A DNA stretch of 64,000 nucleotides from Hemerocallis citrina (GCA_017893485.1 JACEHZ010000597.1:310001-374000); one strand, 5' to 3'; positions 47,840 through 59,887 are shown, counted from the first letter of the stretch. Notes: a model not told the origin generated them from the sequence alone. Translations and numbers: made by a program.

Positions 47840-48800
47840 ATAGGAAAAATGAAACAAACGAGATCCAAAAATTTCAAAATTTTACGAATAGGTCGGACTC
47901 ACCGCGCAGAAGGTAACGGAACTTGTAGAGGCGATTTCCGTCTCACGATTTGTGAGATACGTCTGCTTATCAGTTTTATTCAATAAAGCGGATATAAAGT
48001 GATACACGGCCGTATCTTTCAAACCGAGAGTCAGAACTCACCTTTGCAAGTTCCGCTGGCTTGTGTTTGGTGTGCCAGACTTGACGGCCAAATTTAGGAA
48101 ATTTTCCTTCTCGTTTTTGTTGTTTTGACGCGTATATGAAACACGTTTAATCCACCTCGGAATTTGTGGAATATGTTATGAATAGAAAATTGCTTAAACG
48201 AAGCCCAAATAATACGAAACTGTGCAAGTAGGTTAGTCTCGCCACTAACAAGTCATACCAACCTGTACATGCGAGTTCCGACCCACGGTTTGCGAGATAC
48301 GTCAATGTATCGCTTTCCGCAAAGTTTTCAAGAGTGAAAACGATACACGGCCGTACCTTTCAAACCGTGGGTCGGAACTCGCATGTACAAGTTCGTTGGC
48401 TTGTGTGCGGGGAACCCGACCCAACGGCCAAGTTTTGAAATTTTTGCATCTCGTTTGTATTGTTTTGACGCGTATATGAAGAAACTTCAATCTACCTCGA
48501 AACTTTTTAGTACGGTTTCAATACAAAAATGCTTAAACGAAGTCCAAAAAATACGAAATGGCCTAAGGTGGGTTGGGCTAACCATTCACAACGCAACGCA
48601 ACCTGTATTTGCGAGTTCCGACCCACGGTTTGCGAGATACGTCATTGTATCGCTTCCCACTCTTTTTTAAAGAGTGAAAGTGATACACGGATGTATATTT
48701 GAAACTATGGGTCGGAACTTACTTCTACAAGTTGCGTTGGCTTATGTTTGGTGTGCCCTAGTTGACGGCAAAATTTAGGAATTTTGCATCTCGTTTGTGT
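47840..48800 (+). repeat. Subterminal tandem repeat of MULE-2, about 3 units of 300-340 bp
   Basis: Each unit contains GAGTTCCGACCCACGGTTTG, then ATACGTC...TATCGCTTTC, and then the inverse of all this. In the best unit the 28-base arms 48265-48292 and 48361-48388 are exact inverse copies. Related units lie inverted at 53075-53450 near the other end. No coding sequence. Confidence 0.85.
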
Positions 48801-48910
48801 TGTTTTGACGCGTATAAGCGAACTTTAGAAATTTTTGCAGCTCGTTGGTTTGTGTTTGCTATTTTTCGGCGAATAATTAGTTTGATATATGCGAACTTTG
48901 TTACAGAGAA

Positions 48911-49786
48911 ATGGCTAGAACAAGGAAAACCGGAAGGTCATCTCGGGAAGGTCGGGGGGAACATTCCACAGAGAATGTGAGAACTATTAATTTGTATTGT
49001 CCATAATTTTGTATTTAGGGATATTGATATTAGACTAATAATAATTATGTTTTTTGGTTCGTGTAGGTTGGTGCGACCTCTTCGGTGGCACCACGTCGTG
49101 GTCCAGGACCAATATATGCCGGTGAACTGACCTTGCAAGACCGCCACAGATCCACGGCTGTGTGGGGTGGGACGACGCGGAGGTGTAATTTCCGCACCCG
49201 CGAGACCATGAAGGTGCACCCACGTATTGTCGAATACCTAGTAGCGGCCAGTTTCTACGAAATTAGCATGATGGGTCAGGTTAAACTCGACCGAACACTT
49301 CTCTCGGTACTCGTGGAGCGCTGGAGGCCAGAGTCGCACACGTTTTATCTACCAGTCGGAGAGATGACGGTGTCGCTACAGGATATAGCGATGATATCCG
49401 GTCTTCCAATAGATGGGTTGGCCGTGACGGGTAATATAAACTTTGATAAAATCGAGCTGTGCAATGAACTGCTCGGTACAGAGTTTGATGAGGTGGGCGC
49501 GGAAGATAAGGACATTTTTTAAGGACAATCAATCCGACTATCTTGGTTGAAGGGACGTTTTGATGGGACGTTGACCAATGAATCGCCCGACGACTATGTA
49601 CAGTCCTACACCAAAGCTTACATTCTAACGGTGATCGGAGGGATTCTCTTGTCTAACTCATATGGGGATACGGTGCACCTCATGTATCAACGATTGCTCG
49701 CCGACCTAGGCTTAGCTGGCCGATACAGCTGGAAAAGTTGCGCATTGGCAACGCTATACAGGTCGTCGTATTCTGTAGCGCGTTGA
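48911..49786 (+). pseudogene. Plant mobile domain (PMD, MAIN/MAIL-like) gene of MULE-2
   Basis: Exon 1 is 48911-48976 (MARTRKTGRSSREG..., 22 codons). A GT-AG intron 48977-49066 follows, then exon 2 from 49067 in phase. Exon 2 has the PMD signature: YLVAASFYEISM, LLSVLVERWRPESHTFYLP, GEMTVSLQDIAMISGLPIDG (residues about 80-150), and after a TAA at 49520 in the same frame SIRLSWLKGRF, AYILTVIGGILL, VHLMYQRLL and YSWKSCALATLYR. PMD occurs in the host proteins MAIN and MAIL1 and in transposons; its biochemistry is unknown. The frame ends abruptly at 49786, where the repeat array starts, so the last third of the domain is missing. Confidence 0.85.
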
Positions 49787-50333
49787 CAACTTTTTGACTA
49801 TAACCTAGACCATTGTTTGAGACACGACCTAAGTTATTTATAAAATAGGGTGTTGCTCTCTGACTTTTTGCTCCTTTTATCTACTCCAAGTCAGAGAGCA
49901 CCCCCAAAATGTCAACTTTTTGACTATAACCTAGGCCGTTGTTTGAGACAACGGCCTAAGTTATTTATAAAATAGGGTGTTGCTCTCTAACTTTTTGCTC
50001 CTTTTGTCTACTCCAACTCAGAGAGTACCTCCAAAATGACAACTTTTTGACTATAACCTAGGCCGTTATTTGAGACAACGACCTAAGTTATTTATAAAAT
50101 AGGGTGTTGCTCTCTGACTTTTTGCTCCTACTGTCTACTCCAAATCAGAGAGCACCCCCAAAATGACAACTTTTTGACTATAACCTAGGCCGTTGTTTGA
50201 GACAACGGCCTAGGTTATCAAAAATATATTGCTTTGCTCTGTAACTTGTTGCTCTTTTTAACTAGTTATATTGAATACCAAACAAAATTCAACAAATAAC
50301 TTAGGCCGTTGTCTCCAACAACGGCCTAGGTTA
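49785..50333 (+). repeat. 126-bp tandem repeat array with two hairpins per unit
   Basis: Units start at 49785, 49911, 50038 and 50165 (spacing 126-127), and a partial one reaches 50333. Each holds CCTAGGCCGTTGTTTGAGAC followed by its inverse, plus a second hairpin GCTCTCTGACTT...AAGTCAGAGAGC. The first palindrome is the same motif as in the TIRs. The array separates the 3' ends of the two convergent genes. Confidence 0.9.
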
Positions 50334-50851
50334 AAAAATATATATATATTTACATCTGCAAGTCCAGCTACAGCTGATACAATTGAGTTATAAACCAACA
50401 TTTATGTACAACAACAATATTAACAAACGACACAAACAAACGACACTTAATTCTCAAGAACATTTACAGTTACCAATCAAAAGGTAATTAACCAAGTTGC
50501 ACAAAGAGTTAAAAATATACCGAAACATTACATTTTACAAAATTACAATTCACGGTGAATCGTCATATCTCAACTCAGAACTGTCTTCATTGGAAGGAAT
50601 TACTTTTTGCCTCCATTGAAAGATTAGGTTTAGTTAGTAAGAAACTCATTTACCACAAATAAAGTATAATAAATATAAACCCGGGACAAACAAATAAAGT
50701 ACAAGTCTTACACCTCAAATAAAGTTTGACAATTTCTTAAATCATGATTCATTTGCACAATGCCGCATCTTCGGCACCTTCTCGGTTTTTTTATGCGAAG
50801 TTGCTCTCTAATCGACCTCAATCTTTTGGCGCGAGGCCTTCACTTTGTCGT
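50334..50851. other. Non-coding part of MULE-2
   Basis: AT-rich sequence downstream of the minus-strand transposase stop; probably its 3' untranslated region. Nothing else recognised. Confidence 0.4.
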
Positions 50852-52935
50852 TCATTGCTGTGCGTCACTAATGCGTGTAGGTATGTGCTTACTCCCTTGA
50901 TCATGAGGTTGTGCACTACCATGCGGTTGTGAACTACATCCGGATTCGACACTGTCATGTGATTGTGAGGCCTGTTCAGGTTGTTCACCTAATCCGGGTT
51001 GTAGCCGAGAAACCCTGTCAATGATCTTCTCCAAATTCTCCAACGTGTATTTGTAACTCTCATTCGAGGAACAACCGAGATCGACAATCTGTTTTGCATG
51101 GTAACTCAACTCACAATACCGAGAAGCAAAATTCTCGGTATTGGGTTCGGTTGGAACAGATGTATAACTTCTTCTCATCACATCCCTGGTCCATCTTCTT
51201 TTAATATATACATCCGAGAGGGAAGTGTGATGGCAGAAATGAAGTGCAGCTAAAATATGCCTGCAAGGAATGGCAACGAATTCGAACAAGTGACATGCAC
51301 ATGTAATAATACCATTGATTTTGCATAATTGAAGAAGGTGAGCCGGTTCTGATTCTCCACAGAGAATCACATGGAAGGTTGAACTATCCGGTGTCTCAAG
51401 ATCGGCAACGAATATCACATTGTACATGAAGCTTTTTGGGACTTCATCTTGGAATTTGTAAAAGATTTTCAAAGTGTATGCTTTTGCCATTTGTGCCTCC
51501 AAAGTCCATTTGTTCATCAACTTCGGTCTCTTCTCACGGTTACGATGAGTTTCTTTAAATTCATCGTGTTTTTGCCTTCCCAAAAAACAGTCGAATATGA
51601 CGACAAATTTATGCAAGGAATATTTTTTTCTGTATGATGCTTCAGGGCAGAATGTGCGGACTCAACCCGTTGGCTACTCAACATGTCGGCCCAAAAAGAA
51701 TCTTTAGCGCAGATGGGTGCCCAACTTTCACGGATATCAAATATATCGTTCAACCATTTGTTACTCTCTAATCCGTATTGCGAAATCAACATATTCCATT
51801 TTTCTATAAATTCGCATACATATTCGGAATTCTAGATGACATTCTTCAAGGACTCCCTAAACTTGTCGATATCGTTCGAAAGACGAACCTCCTGGGGTAA
51901 CTTATCCAGAATGTGTCAAATACAAAAACGATGCCGAGTCTGGGGAAAAGCTTTCTTAACTGCGGTGGCGATCCACGGTCTTGATCGGTGACGATACCGA
52001 ATGGAGCACGATTCATAACCCCTAACCACTTTTCAAAGAACCATTCAAACGAAGAGGCCGTCTCATTTGGAATGAACCCACCTCCTAAGAAAGTCGATTG
52101 CCAATGTTGATTCACTCCAACAAAGGGAACAAATAACATTCTGTAACGGTTCGTATTGTACGTGGCATCAAAGCAAATTATATCGCCAAATTCTTCATAA
52201 TTCATCCTACAAATACCATCTACCCACATACAATGTCACAACCGCCCTTCGGGATCTACTTGTATGTCATAAAAAAATGAAGGATTCGTCTGTTTCTTGG
52301 ATTAGAAAAAATCAATTAGCATTGCAGAATCATGTCCTTTCAATGCTTCTTGCGAATCTCTAAGTAAATTTCTAACATCTTTGTCTGTGAATCCTACTTG
52401 AACGTGACCACCACTAGCACTTTCGAAGAAGAGCATTTGTCAACATCTCTGCATATTAGCTTGGTTTATTTGATCTATTATCCTTTTATCCGTATTTGTC
52501 ACGGACCGGTTCCGGGGCAAAAGATGCCTTCTACCGGGTGAGGTGAATTCGTGATTGTGTTCTTCGTGAACTGAATACACCACCCACATATTACTTGCTT
52601 CGTTCAATTTTACACAAACGCAAACCTTGCAAGCCGTTCTACAGGTTGTTCTCCGTCTACCATCACTATGTTGACTCGGCGACGACCCAGCTTTATTACA
52701 AAGATAAGACTTATTTAATTCTATTCCTCCCTTTAATTTATTCCCACCTTTACGCATTGCAAAACCCCCACAACGGGCATATGAAGAATAAAAATTCTCG
52801 GCCTCAACTAAAGTAGGGAATGTCATACCTAACTTTGGTTTGAGATGGTCTTCGACTAACGGCATAGAATCAATGATTGGTTCTACCCGCACAAAATTAT
52901 CGCCGGCAGCAGAACTCTCCGTATCGTTGTTCATC
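50852..52935 (-). pseudogene. MURA/FAR1-type transposase of MULE-2
   Basis: The start at 52935 (MNNDTESSAAG) opens the frame before the FAR1 DNA-binding domain: FPTLVEAENFYSSYA, RTACKVCVCVKL and VYSVHEEHNHEF (C-C-H-H finger, residues about 45-135). The MULE transposase domain follows (IICFDATYNTN first Asp; FVGVNQHWQSTFLGGGF; FGIVTDQDR second Asp) and then the SWIM finger (C-x-C...VAIPCRHIL) near 51290-51240, and a Gln/Ser-rich tail to 50852. Stops at about 52442, 52310 and 52233 and frameshifts near 52275 and 51980 disable it. FHY3/FAR1 host regulators descend from such transposases. Confidence 0.85.
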
Positions 52936-53074
52936 TTGACTGAAAAATATATTATTGGTAAATTAATATACACATTATATATAAAACAGCTTGTTAACAA
53001 ACAATTGTGATATATATACATACGAAACAAAATAAGTGACAAAACGTCGAAAACGACGTCATATAAATACAAAA

Positions 53075-53450
53075 TTCTTCTATTGGGTCCAGCTTGCCAT
53101 ACACAAGGTAACGGAACTTCTACAAATAAGTTCGGATTCACGGTTTGCAAGATAAGGCCGTGTCTCGCTCGCACTCCCCTCATTCTTGAACTGAGGTTGT
53201 TGTTTGATATACGGTACAAATCCGCACAAACGAGATCAAAAAATTCCAATACTTTGGGAGTGGGACGGCGGCAAAACACATGAGCCAACAAAATTTGTAG
53301 AGGCTCCTTTCGACTCACGGTTTGCAAAATACGCCGATGTATCGCTTTCACTCGCGGGAAGGAATTGAAAGCGATACACGGCCGTACACTTCAAACCGTG
53401 AATCCAAACACACTTCTACGAATTGCGTTGGGTTATGTATAGCGTGCCCG
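53075..53450 (-). repeat. Inverted counterpart of the MULE-2 subterminal repeat
   Basis: It shares GGTAACGGAACTTCTACAA, CACGGTTTGCAA, TGTATCGCTTTC and CGATACACGGCCGTAC with 47840-48800, in inverse arrangement. It lies upstream of the transposase start. Confidence 0.75.
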
Positions 53451-53987
53451 GCGTACTCGCAAAGTTGCATAAATTTTTTTTCCGCATTGTGCCCGATTAC
53501 TAACATCAAACAACAACCAACAACAACTAATACTACATCTACTTCCCCAATTAAACTAGAATTACTTACTCTATAAATACCAACGCATAATATAGCAATT
53601 GTATACTCAAACATTGGAGAAAAATTTTCAATCAATTGGCCTAGTTAGAACTTCTCAAGTGGGAAAAAATTAGTACCTTTAACAATGAAAGTGTTCGAGA
53701 GGCCGCAAAGTTGTTGCTGCAGAGAAAGGAAGGGGAGTAGGGTTTAGCTAATTTAGGGGGGATTAGGGTTTTAGGGTTGGGTAGATTTCGTATGGGTTAG
53801 GGTTTTTTTGTAATTGAGATCTTCAAAGGAAGAAGACTAGTGATTGAGAATAGGGAGAGATTCGGTAAAAAGCAACGACCATAAGAGATGTAGGGTTTTC
53901 AGTTCGACAGAGAGAGAGCTACGGTTTGGGAAATTGGGTTTATCGAGCTCCACTAGTGAGAGAGAGTTGTGAGGGAGATGAAGATCT

Positions 53988-54304
53988 GAGTATGTCAAGT
54001 GTTTGGAAAAACACTTGTACATACTTGGGCCGTTGTTGGGGCCTAAGTACAATTTTTTCCAAAAAAAAAAATCAAACAACAACGGCGTAAGTGATTTTTT
54101 CGACAAAAAAAAAATCCACCCCAAAAAAAGCTAAGTCTGAAATGTTTTTTAGCGTGAAGTGACGAAAATACACCTCCGCTTTTGGAGCTTTATTGGGAGA
54201 CCTTAGCGGATCTTGATCGCAGCCGCTGATCAAGATCACGCTAGATCGGAGGGTGGAGATGGGTGTTTTCCAACCCATTACGGACTCGTTTTCAATGGAG
54301 CAAA

Positions 54305-54308
<4 letters not shown>
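53988..54308 (-). repeat. MULE-2 right TIR
   Basis: Inverse of the left TIR with small indels. One of the two palindromes is disrupted here (GGGCCGTTGTTGGGGCC). Confidence 0.9.
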
Positions 54309-54362
<54 letters not shown>

Positions 54363-54772
54363 CACTATCATTATAATATATATTATTTGTTCATATATAC
54401 TATTTTATATATACTATTATAATATATATTATTATTATTATATATTACTATTATATATTATTATATAATTTATTATTATTGTATTAAACTGCTTAATATA
54501 TAATTATAATAGATTATTACTACATATATATTATTATAATTATTATATATTATTATATATATGCATATTATTAAATATGTTTATCATAATAAATTATTTC
54601 ATATTATTATATAATATACAATTATTATAATATATTATTATTTTATATATACTATTTTATATATACTATTTTATATATACTATTTTATATATACTATTAT
54701 TATATTACATTATTATTATTATATATATATATTATTATATTATTATTTTACATATACTATTTTATATATACT
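54309..54772. repeat. (TA)n and AT-rich tract
   Basis: (TA)n at 54309-54358, then AT-rich sequence with TATATACTATTTTA repeated at least four times, related to 46021-46260. No gene. Confidence 0.7.
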
Positions 54773-55375
54773 TGATATGGCTAAAAATAGGGTTAAATCG
54801 GAACCGTCCAAATCGGGTGCGAATCTCAAAGCCTGGGGGTAAAATGATAATTTCACCTACAAACGGGTCTGAAATGGGTACTGGGTCTCCTCCCCAAAGA
54901 CCCAATAACCCACGAACGGATCCATCTCAACTGGGTGCGGGTCTCAACCCGCAATGAACCCAGTCCAGCGGGATAGAATTATGGTTTCTGATTAATCCTA
55001 ATCAACGGCCCCGATTCATATCTATCCTTTCACTGGGAATTAGGGATTACATTCCTAATCTGATCACTAGGAATTACATTCCTAATTTGATCCCTAAGGC
55101 GACTACAAATACCCCCCCATCAACCACCATTAAGGGGTAATCAATCTTTTGCCAATTTACGCTCTCTCATAATCTTCCTGATTACTGATTTTAGCGTCGG
55201 AGGGTGCGTCGCCGGGATCAACCCCAGTGTCTCGCACTTTTTGCAGGTAAACGGCGGGAGTCAACGGTCAAACTCCGACAGAAATGGTTAAGTGTTGTTA
55301 TTCAGTTTTCCTTGAGAATCCACAAATACTATCTGTTTGCCCCCACACCAGATTCAGCGGTAACATATTGGCACC
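54773..55375 (+). repeat. Gypsy B 5' LTR
   Basis: 603 bp from TGATATGGCTAAAAATAGGG to CAGCGGTAACA. It is related to the gypsy A LTRs (same start, same AACCGTCCAAATCGGG-type block) and is followed by the primer-binding site. Confidence 0.85.
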
Positions 55376-55377
55376 GT

Positions 55378-55397
55378 CTGTGGGAAACGAACGAGTA
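55378..55397 (+). other. Gypsy B primer-binding site
   Basis: TTGGCACCGTCTGTGGGAAA directly after the LTR, matching the form of the gypsy A site. The tRNA is not named. Confidence 0.65.
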
Positions 55398-55437
55398 GCA
55401 GCCCTTCCTCTTCCCGTTGGTCAGATCTTACCCAGCC

Positions 55438-56866
55438 ATGCCTCCAAAGAAACGTAGATCTCGGTGGTCCAACTGTGGACCCACACCTCAACAAGAGAAC
55501 ACCCTCGAAACGGTCCAGCTACCGGGACTCCCTCCTCAACCCGACCAAGCCCCGCAGCAGGACCAGCTCCCTCCTCAGAACATTCCGCCCCCTCGCGGTT
55601 AAATCGGCCCCCAGATTGCCGGTGCGGGGGGCTCCAACATGATCGCGTCTCCGTCCACAACCCCTATACCGATTCCATGGCATCCCACAAACCTCGAGCT
55701 TCCGATGACCTCCGCAATACCATCCTCAATCGGCAGAAGGAAGAGGATTTTCGCCGCCGTTTGGATGAAAGGCGGGCCCGAGAGGGAGCCTCCCGCCAAC
55801 AACGTCCAAATTAGCAATCTCCTCATCCCCGAGACAACAGAAAATCCCCTCCTCGCAGAGGGCGGAGAGAATCCCCTGGGCACCATAGGAGAAGACCCCA
55901 TTCCCCTGCTGATCGGCAACCTCCTAGGAACAATGACGCACCCATCACCCGTGCCGAGTTCCAGCAATTCTAAGCAGCCGTCCTACAAGCCCTCAATCTT
56001 CGACCCAACAATAACAATGCTCAAAGTGTCCCCACTCCTCCAGTCCGAAGTCATCGCCATCGGTCCCTGACTCCTCCCCCAGCTCCTAGCAACCACCAGC
56101 ACATTCCTAGCCCTTGCCACTCCCGAAGCTACCGTCGTCGTAGTCCCCGCTCCCCTTCATATGAAGACGAGTCCAGAGGCTCGTTCGGTTATCAACGAAG
56201 GGATGATGCCGTCTACCGTCATCTCTACGAGATGGAGAGGCGCTTGGGTTAGCTAGACCGGGAAGAAGAGCTTAGAGGAAGGACCCTCCGTCCAAGCCGA
56301 TCGCCTTTCTCTCGAACAATCATGGAGCCGCCCGTTCCGATAGGCTTCAAGCCCCCACAGTTCGAAACTTATTCCGGGGAGTCCGACCCTGTTGACCACA
56401 TCGAAAGCTCTAAGACCCTCATGCTCATCCACCAAGCTTCCGATGCCCTGCACTGCAAAACCTTCCCCGCAACTCTCAAGGGTCCGGCTCGCGAATGGTA
56501 CTATCGCCTGGCCCCATCCTTAATATTCTCCTTCGAGCAATTTGAGACCCTCTTCATCACCCACTTCGTAAGTAGCCGCCGAACTGAGAAGACCAGCATT
56601 TCGCTACTCTACCTCAATCAGAAGAAGGGTGAGAAGCTGAGAGATTATGTGAAAGGTTCACCGCGGAAGCTAGGTCCATCATTTCCCTCGACCAGTCGGT
56701 CGCTGCAGCAGCATTCCAATCAAGTGTTCTCAACTCCAGCATTCGGTCCTCCCTTGCTAAGAAACCCCCGCAGAACTTCGACCTCCTTCTCCGGAGCAAG
56801 AAGTATATCCGAGCCGAGAAAGCTGAACATCGCCTCAACTTCGAGGGGTCTTCCTCCGGGACCAAC
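55438..56866 (+). pseudogene. Gypsy B gag (3'-deleted)
   Basis: It starts MPPKKRRSR at 55438. A Pro/Gln- and Arg/Ser-rich leader is broken by frameshifts near 55600, 55815 and 56250; the gag core follows at 56322-56660 (EWYYRLAPSLIFSFEQFETL, SSRRTEKTSISLL). After the equivalent of the KYIRA motif it joins RT sequence directly at about 56866, so the zinc knuckle and the protease are absent. Confidence 0.75.
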
Positions 56867-59800
56867 AGAAGAGGCGCAAATTTGCTCCCGAGCGCCAACA
56901 AGCTATCAAAGACGAGGTAGCCAAGCTCCTTGAAACTCGGTTCATACAAGAGGTCAACTCCCTGAATGACTCTCCAATGTAGTCATGGTAAAAAAGTCCA
57001 ACGGAACCTGGAGAATATGCATCGACTTCACCGACCTGAACAAGGCATGTCCCAAAGATCCATTCCCTCTCCCAAATATTGACACCCTGATCGATGCCAC
57101 TTCGGGCCATGAACTCCTCAGCTTCATGGACGCCTTCTCTGGCTACAATCAGATTCGTATGTTTCTCCCGGATATCCCGAAGACCTCCTTTGTTACCGAT
57201 CAGGACCTCTACTGCTATAGGGTAATGCCTTTTGGGTTGAAGAATGCAGGAGCCACCTATCAATGCCTCGTCACCAAAGTCTTCCAAAATCAGATCGACC
57301 GAAATATGGAGGTATATGTTGATGACATGCTCATCAAGAGCATCCATGGGGCCAATCATGTAACCGATCTACAAGAGGCGTTCGATGTGCTCAGGAAGCA
57401 TGATATGAGACTCAACCCGAACAAGTGTGCGTTCGGAGTCTCGTCAGGGAAGTTCCTAGGCTTTATGGTCAGCCAAAGAGGAATCGAAGCTAACCCCGAG
57501 AAGATCAAAGCCATATTGGACATGGCTCCTCCCAAGAACGTGAAAGAGGTTCAGAATCTAACAGGGCGCCTCGCAGCCATTGGGCGTTTCCTCTCTAAGT
57601 CAGGGGAGAAGAGCCTCCCCTTCTTCAAGGCTCTCAGGGGAGCTAAGGGCTTCGAATGGGGTTAGCAGCAACAGGAGTCATTCGACCAGCTAAAGGCTTA
57701 TCTAGTCAACCCCCCTCTCCTCAGCAAGCCTGTTCCCGGGGAAACCCTCTACCTCTACTTAGCTGCTTCCGAACAGACCCTTAGTGCTGTCTTGCTGAGG
57801 GAAGAAGACAGGGCTCAGAAGCCCATCTACTACGTGAGCAAGGTACTTCGGGAAGCTGAGCTCCGCTACCCAAGACTTGAGAAGATGGCTTACGCCTTAG
57901 TCGTGGCAGCCAGGAAGCTTCGCCCGTACTTTCAGTCCCACTCGGTGGTCATTCTAACCGACCAACTGCTGAAGCAAGTTCTTCACAAGCCGGAGACCTC
58001 CGACCTCCTCATGAAGTGGTCGATCGAGCTGAGCCAGCATGATATATCATACCAGCCTCGGACCGCGATCAAGGCCCAGGCCTTAGCTGAATTCATTGTT
58101 GAAAGCACCATCCCCAAGGTCAGCCAAGCAACAAACGGGCCCTCTATCTGGTCGGTGTATGTAGATGGATCTTCTTGCAACGAGGGAAGTGGAGCCGGGG
58201 TCATTCTGGCGGGCCCAGATGACTTCGTTCTCCAATACTCCCTCTGCATCAACTTCAAGGCCTCCAACAATGAAGCGGAATATGAAGCCCTTATAGCCGG
58301 TCTCGGAATGGCTCGCAAGGCAGGGAAAAATGCCTCCGGATATTTAGAGACTCTCAGCTGGTCGTCAATCAAGTCTTGGGCGAGTATGAAGCGCGGGATG
58401 ACCGAATGACTAAGTATCTAGCCAAGGTCCAAAATCTCATGGCTCTATTCGAAGAGGCACTTATCCAACGAATTCCCAGGAAGGAAAATGCCCAAGCAGA
58501 TGCCCTCTCCAAGTTAGCATCTTCCTCCCTCCAAGGTCTCAAGCAGACCGTCCTGATTGAAGTGCTCTTGAGGCCGAGCATAGAAGGAGAAACTTCCGAC
58601 TCAATGGACTCACTGCTTGTTCAACTTCGAGATAATTGGATGAAACTCCTTATAGAATTCCTAAGGGACGGCATCCTCCCCGAAGACCCTAAGGAAGCTC
58701 GTCGAGTCAGAACCAGAGCGGAGCGGTACACCCTTGTTGAGGGGATCCTGTACAAACGCTTCTTCACACAAGTTGACGGTAGGCCATATTTGAGGTGTCT
58801 CTCCCCCGAACAAGCCACATATGCCTTGCAAGAGTTTCACGAAGGCATAGGCGGAGCACATTCAGGGTCCAGATCCATTGCTCGGAAGGTGTTGAATTAT
58901 GGATATTTCTGGCCTACCCTCCTACAAGATGCCGAACGACACGTTCGGCAGTGCAGCTCTTGTCAAAAGTATACCAATATTCGTCGCCTACCCCAAGCTC
59001 AACTCACCACCCTATCAAGTCTGATCTCTTTCGCAATGTGGGGGATGGATTTATTAGGGACATTCCTGCCAGCTCCCGGCCAACTCAAATTCTTAGTCGT
59101 GGCAATCGACTACTTCTCAAAGTGGATAGAGGCCGAACCCTTAGCTACAATCACCGAGAACAAAGTACTTCAGTTCTTCTGGAAGAGCGTCATATGCACG
59201 TTCGGTGTGCCTTGGGTTCACATAACAGATAATGGAACACAATTCACCGGGGCCACTTTCTGATCCCTATGTGAAGACCTCGCCATCCAACAACGCTTCT
59301 CCTCCGTCTCCCACCTGCAGTCGAATGGTCAAGTAGAAAATGCCAACTGACAGATCCTCTCCGGTATGAAGAAGAGGCTGGATAAGACCGCCAAAGGCTT
59401 GCCGGTTGATTAGCTCCCCAACGTATTGTGGAACTACCGCACTACGAAACGGTCCCCCACAGGAGAGTCGCCATTCAACTCACCTATGGGTCCGAAGCTG
59501 TGATCCCCTTGGAAGTCGGTGTACCCTCTCCTTGCCTTATTGCTTATGAAGAAGAACAGAATGCCAGAGGGCTTCGGGTGAATTTGGATTTGATTGATGA
59601 ACTCCGTGAAAGAGCTTCAATTCACCAACAAAGCTATTGAAGGAGGATCGAGCTGGCCTACAATAAGAGAGCACCCCACCGATCTCAAAGAAGGGGACTT
59701 GGTCCTCCGAAAGTTAGCTATCTCATTTCCTAGTCAGAAGAGTAAGCTAGCTCCAAATTGTGAAGGACCCTACAAGATTACCAAAGTAGTTCGGCCTGGG

Positions 59801-59887
59801 ACATATCGTCTTGAAGACCTTGAGGGCAGAGAGATTCCCAGGACTTGGAATACCGACCATCTCTTAAAGTACCAAAAGAGTACCTGA
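56867..59887 (+). pseudogene. Gypsy B pol: RT, two RNases H, integrase (no protease)
   Basis: RT has FTDLNKACPKD, DAFSGYNQI and an intact YVDD (57313-57324). RNase H follows at 57690-58100, then the archaeal-type RNase H (VYVDGSSCNEGSGAGVIL, 58160) with a frameshift near 58325. Integrase has its HHCC finger (58840-58970), WGMDLLGTF and ITDNGTQF with both Asp residues, and QVENAN with the Glu after a TGA at 59262. It ends with NCEGPY and the stop at 59887. Other stops: TAG at 57663, in FEWG-stop-QQQES, and TGA at 59347. Frameshifts near 56990 and 59480. Confidence 0.85.

Larger units (their letters stand above)
46990..54308. mobile_element. MULE-2: 7.3-kb Mutator-like element with PMD and FAR1-type transposase genes
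   Basis: TIRs of about 343 bp (46990-47332) and 321 bp (53988-54308) start GAGTTTTGCTCCATTG and GGGTTTTGCTCCATTG. The flanking (TA)n on both sides allows a 9-bp TATATATAT duplication but cannot prove it. Two genes converge: PMD (plus, 48911-49786) and transposase (minus, 52935-50852). This is the layout of a two-gene MULE, as in MuDR with mudrA and mudrB. Subterminal 300-bp repeats (47840-48800; 53075-53450) and an internal 126-bp repeat array (49785-50333) are all rich in perfect palindromes. Both genes are broken, so the element is no longer autonomous. Confidence 0.9.

Noticed and set aside
46981..54317. TATATATAT as proof of a 9-bp TSD for MULE-2
   Set aside because: Both flanks are (TA)n microsatellite, so identity is uninformative.
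54072..54371. 99-codon minus frame over the MULE-2 right TIR
   Set aside because: Read-through of the TIR and the (TA)n flank; the left TIR gives a different non-conserved frame.
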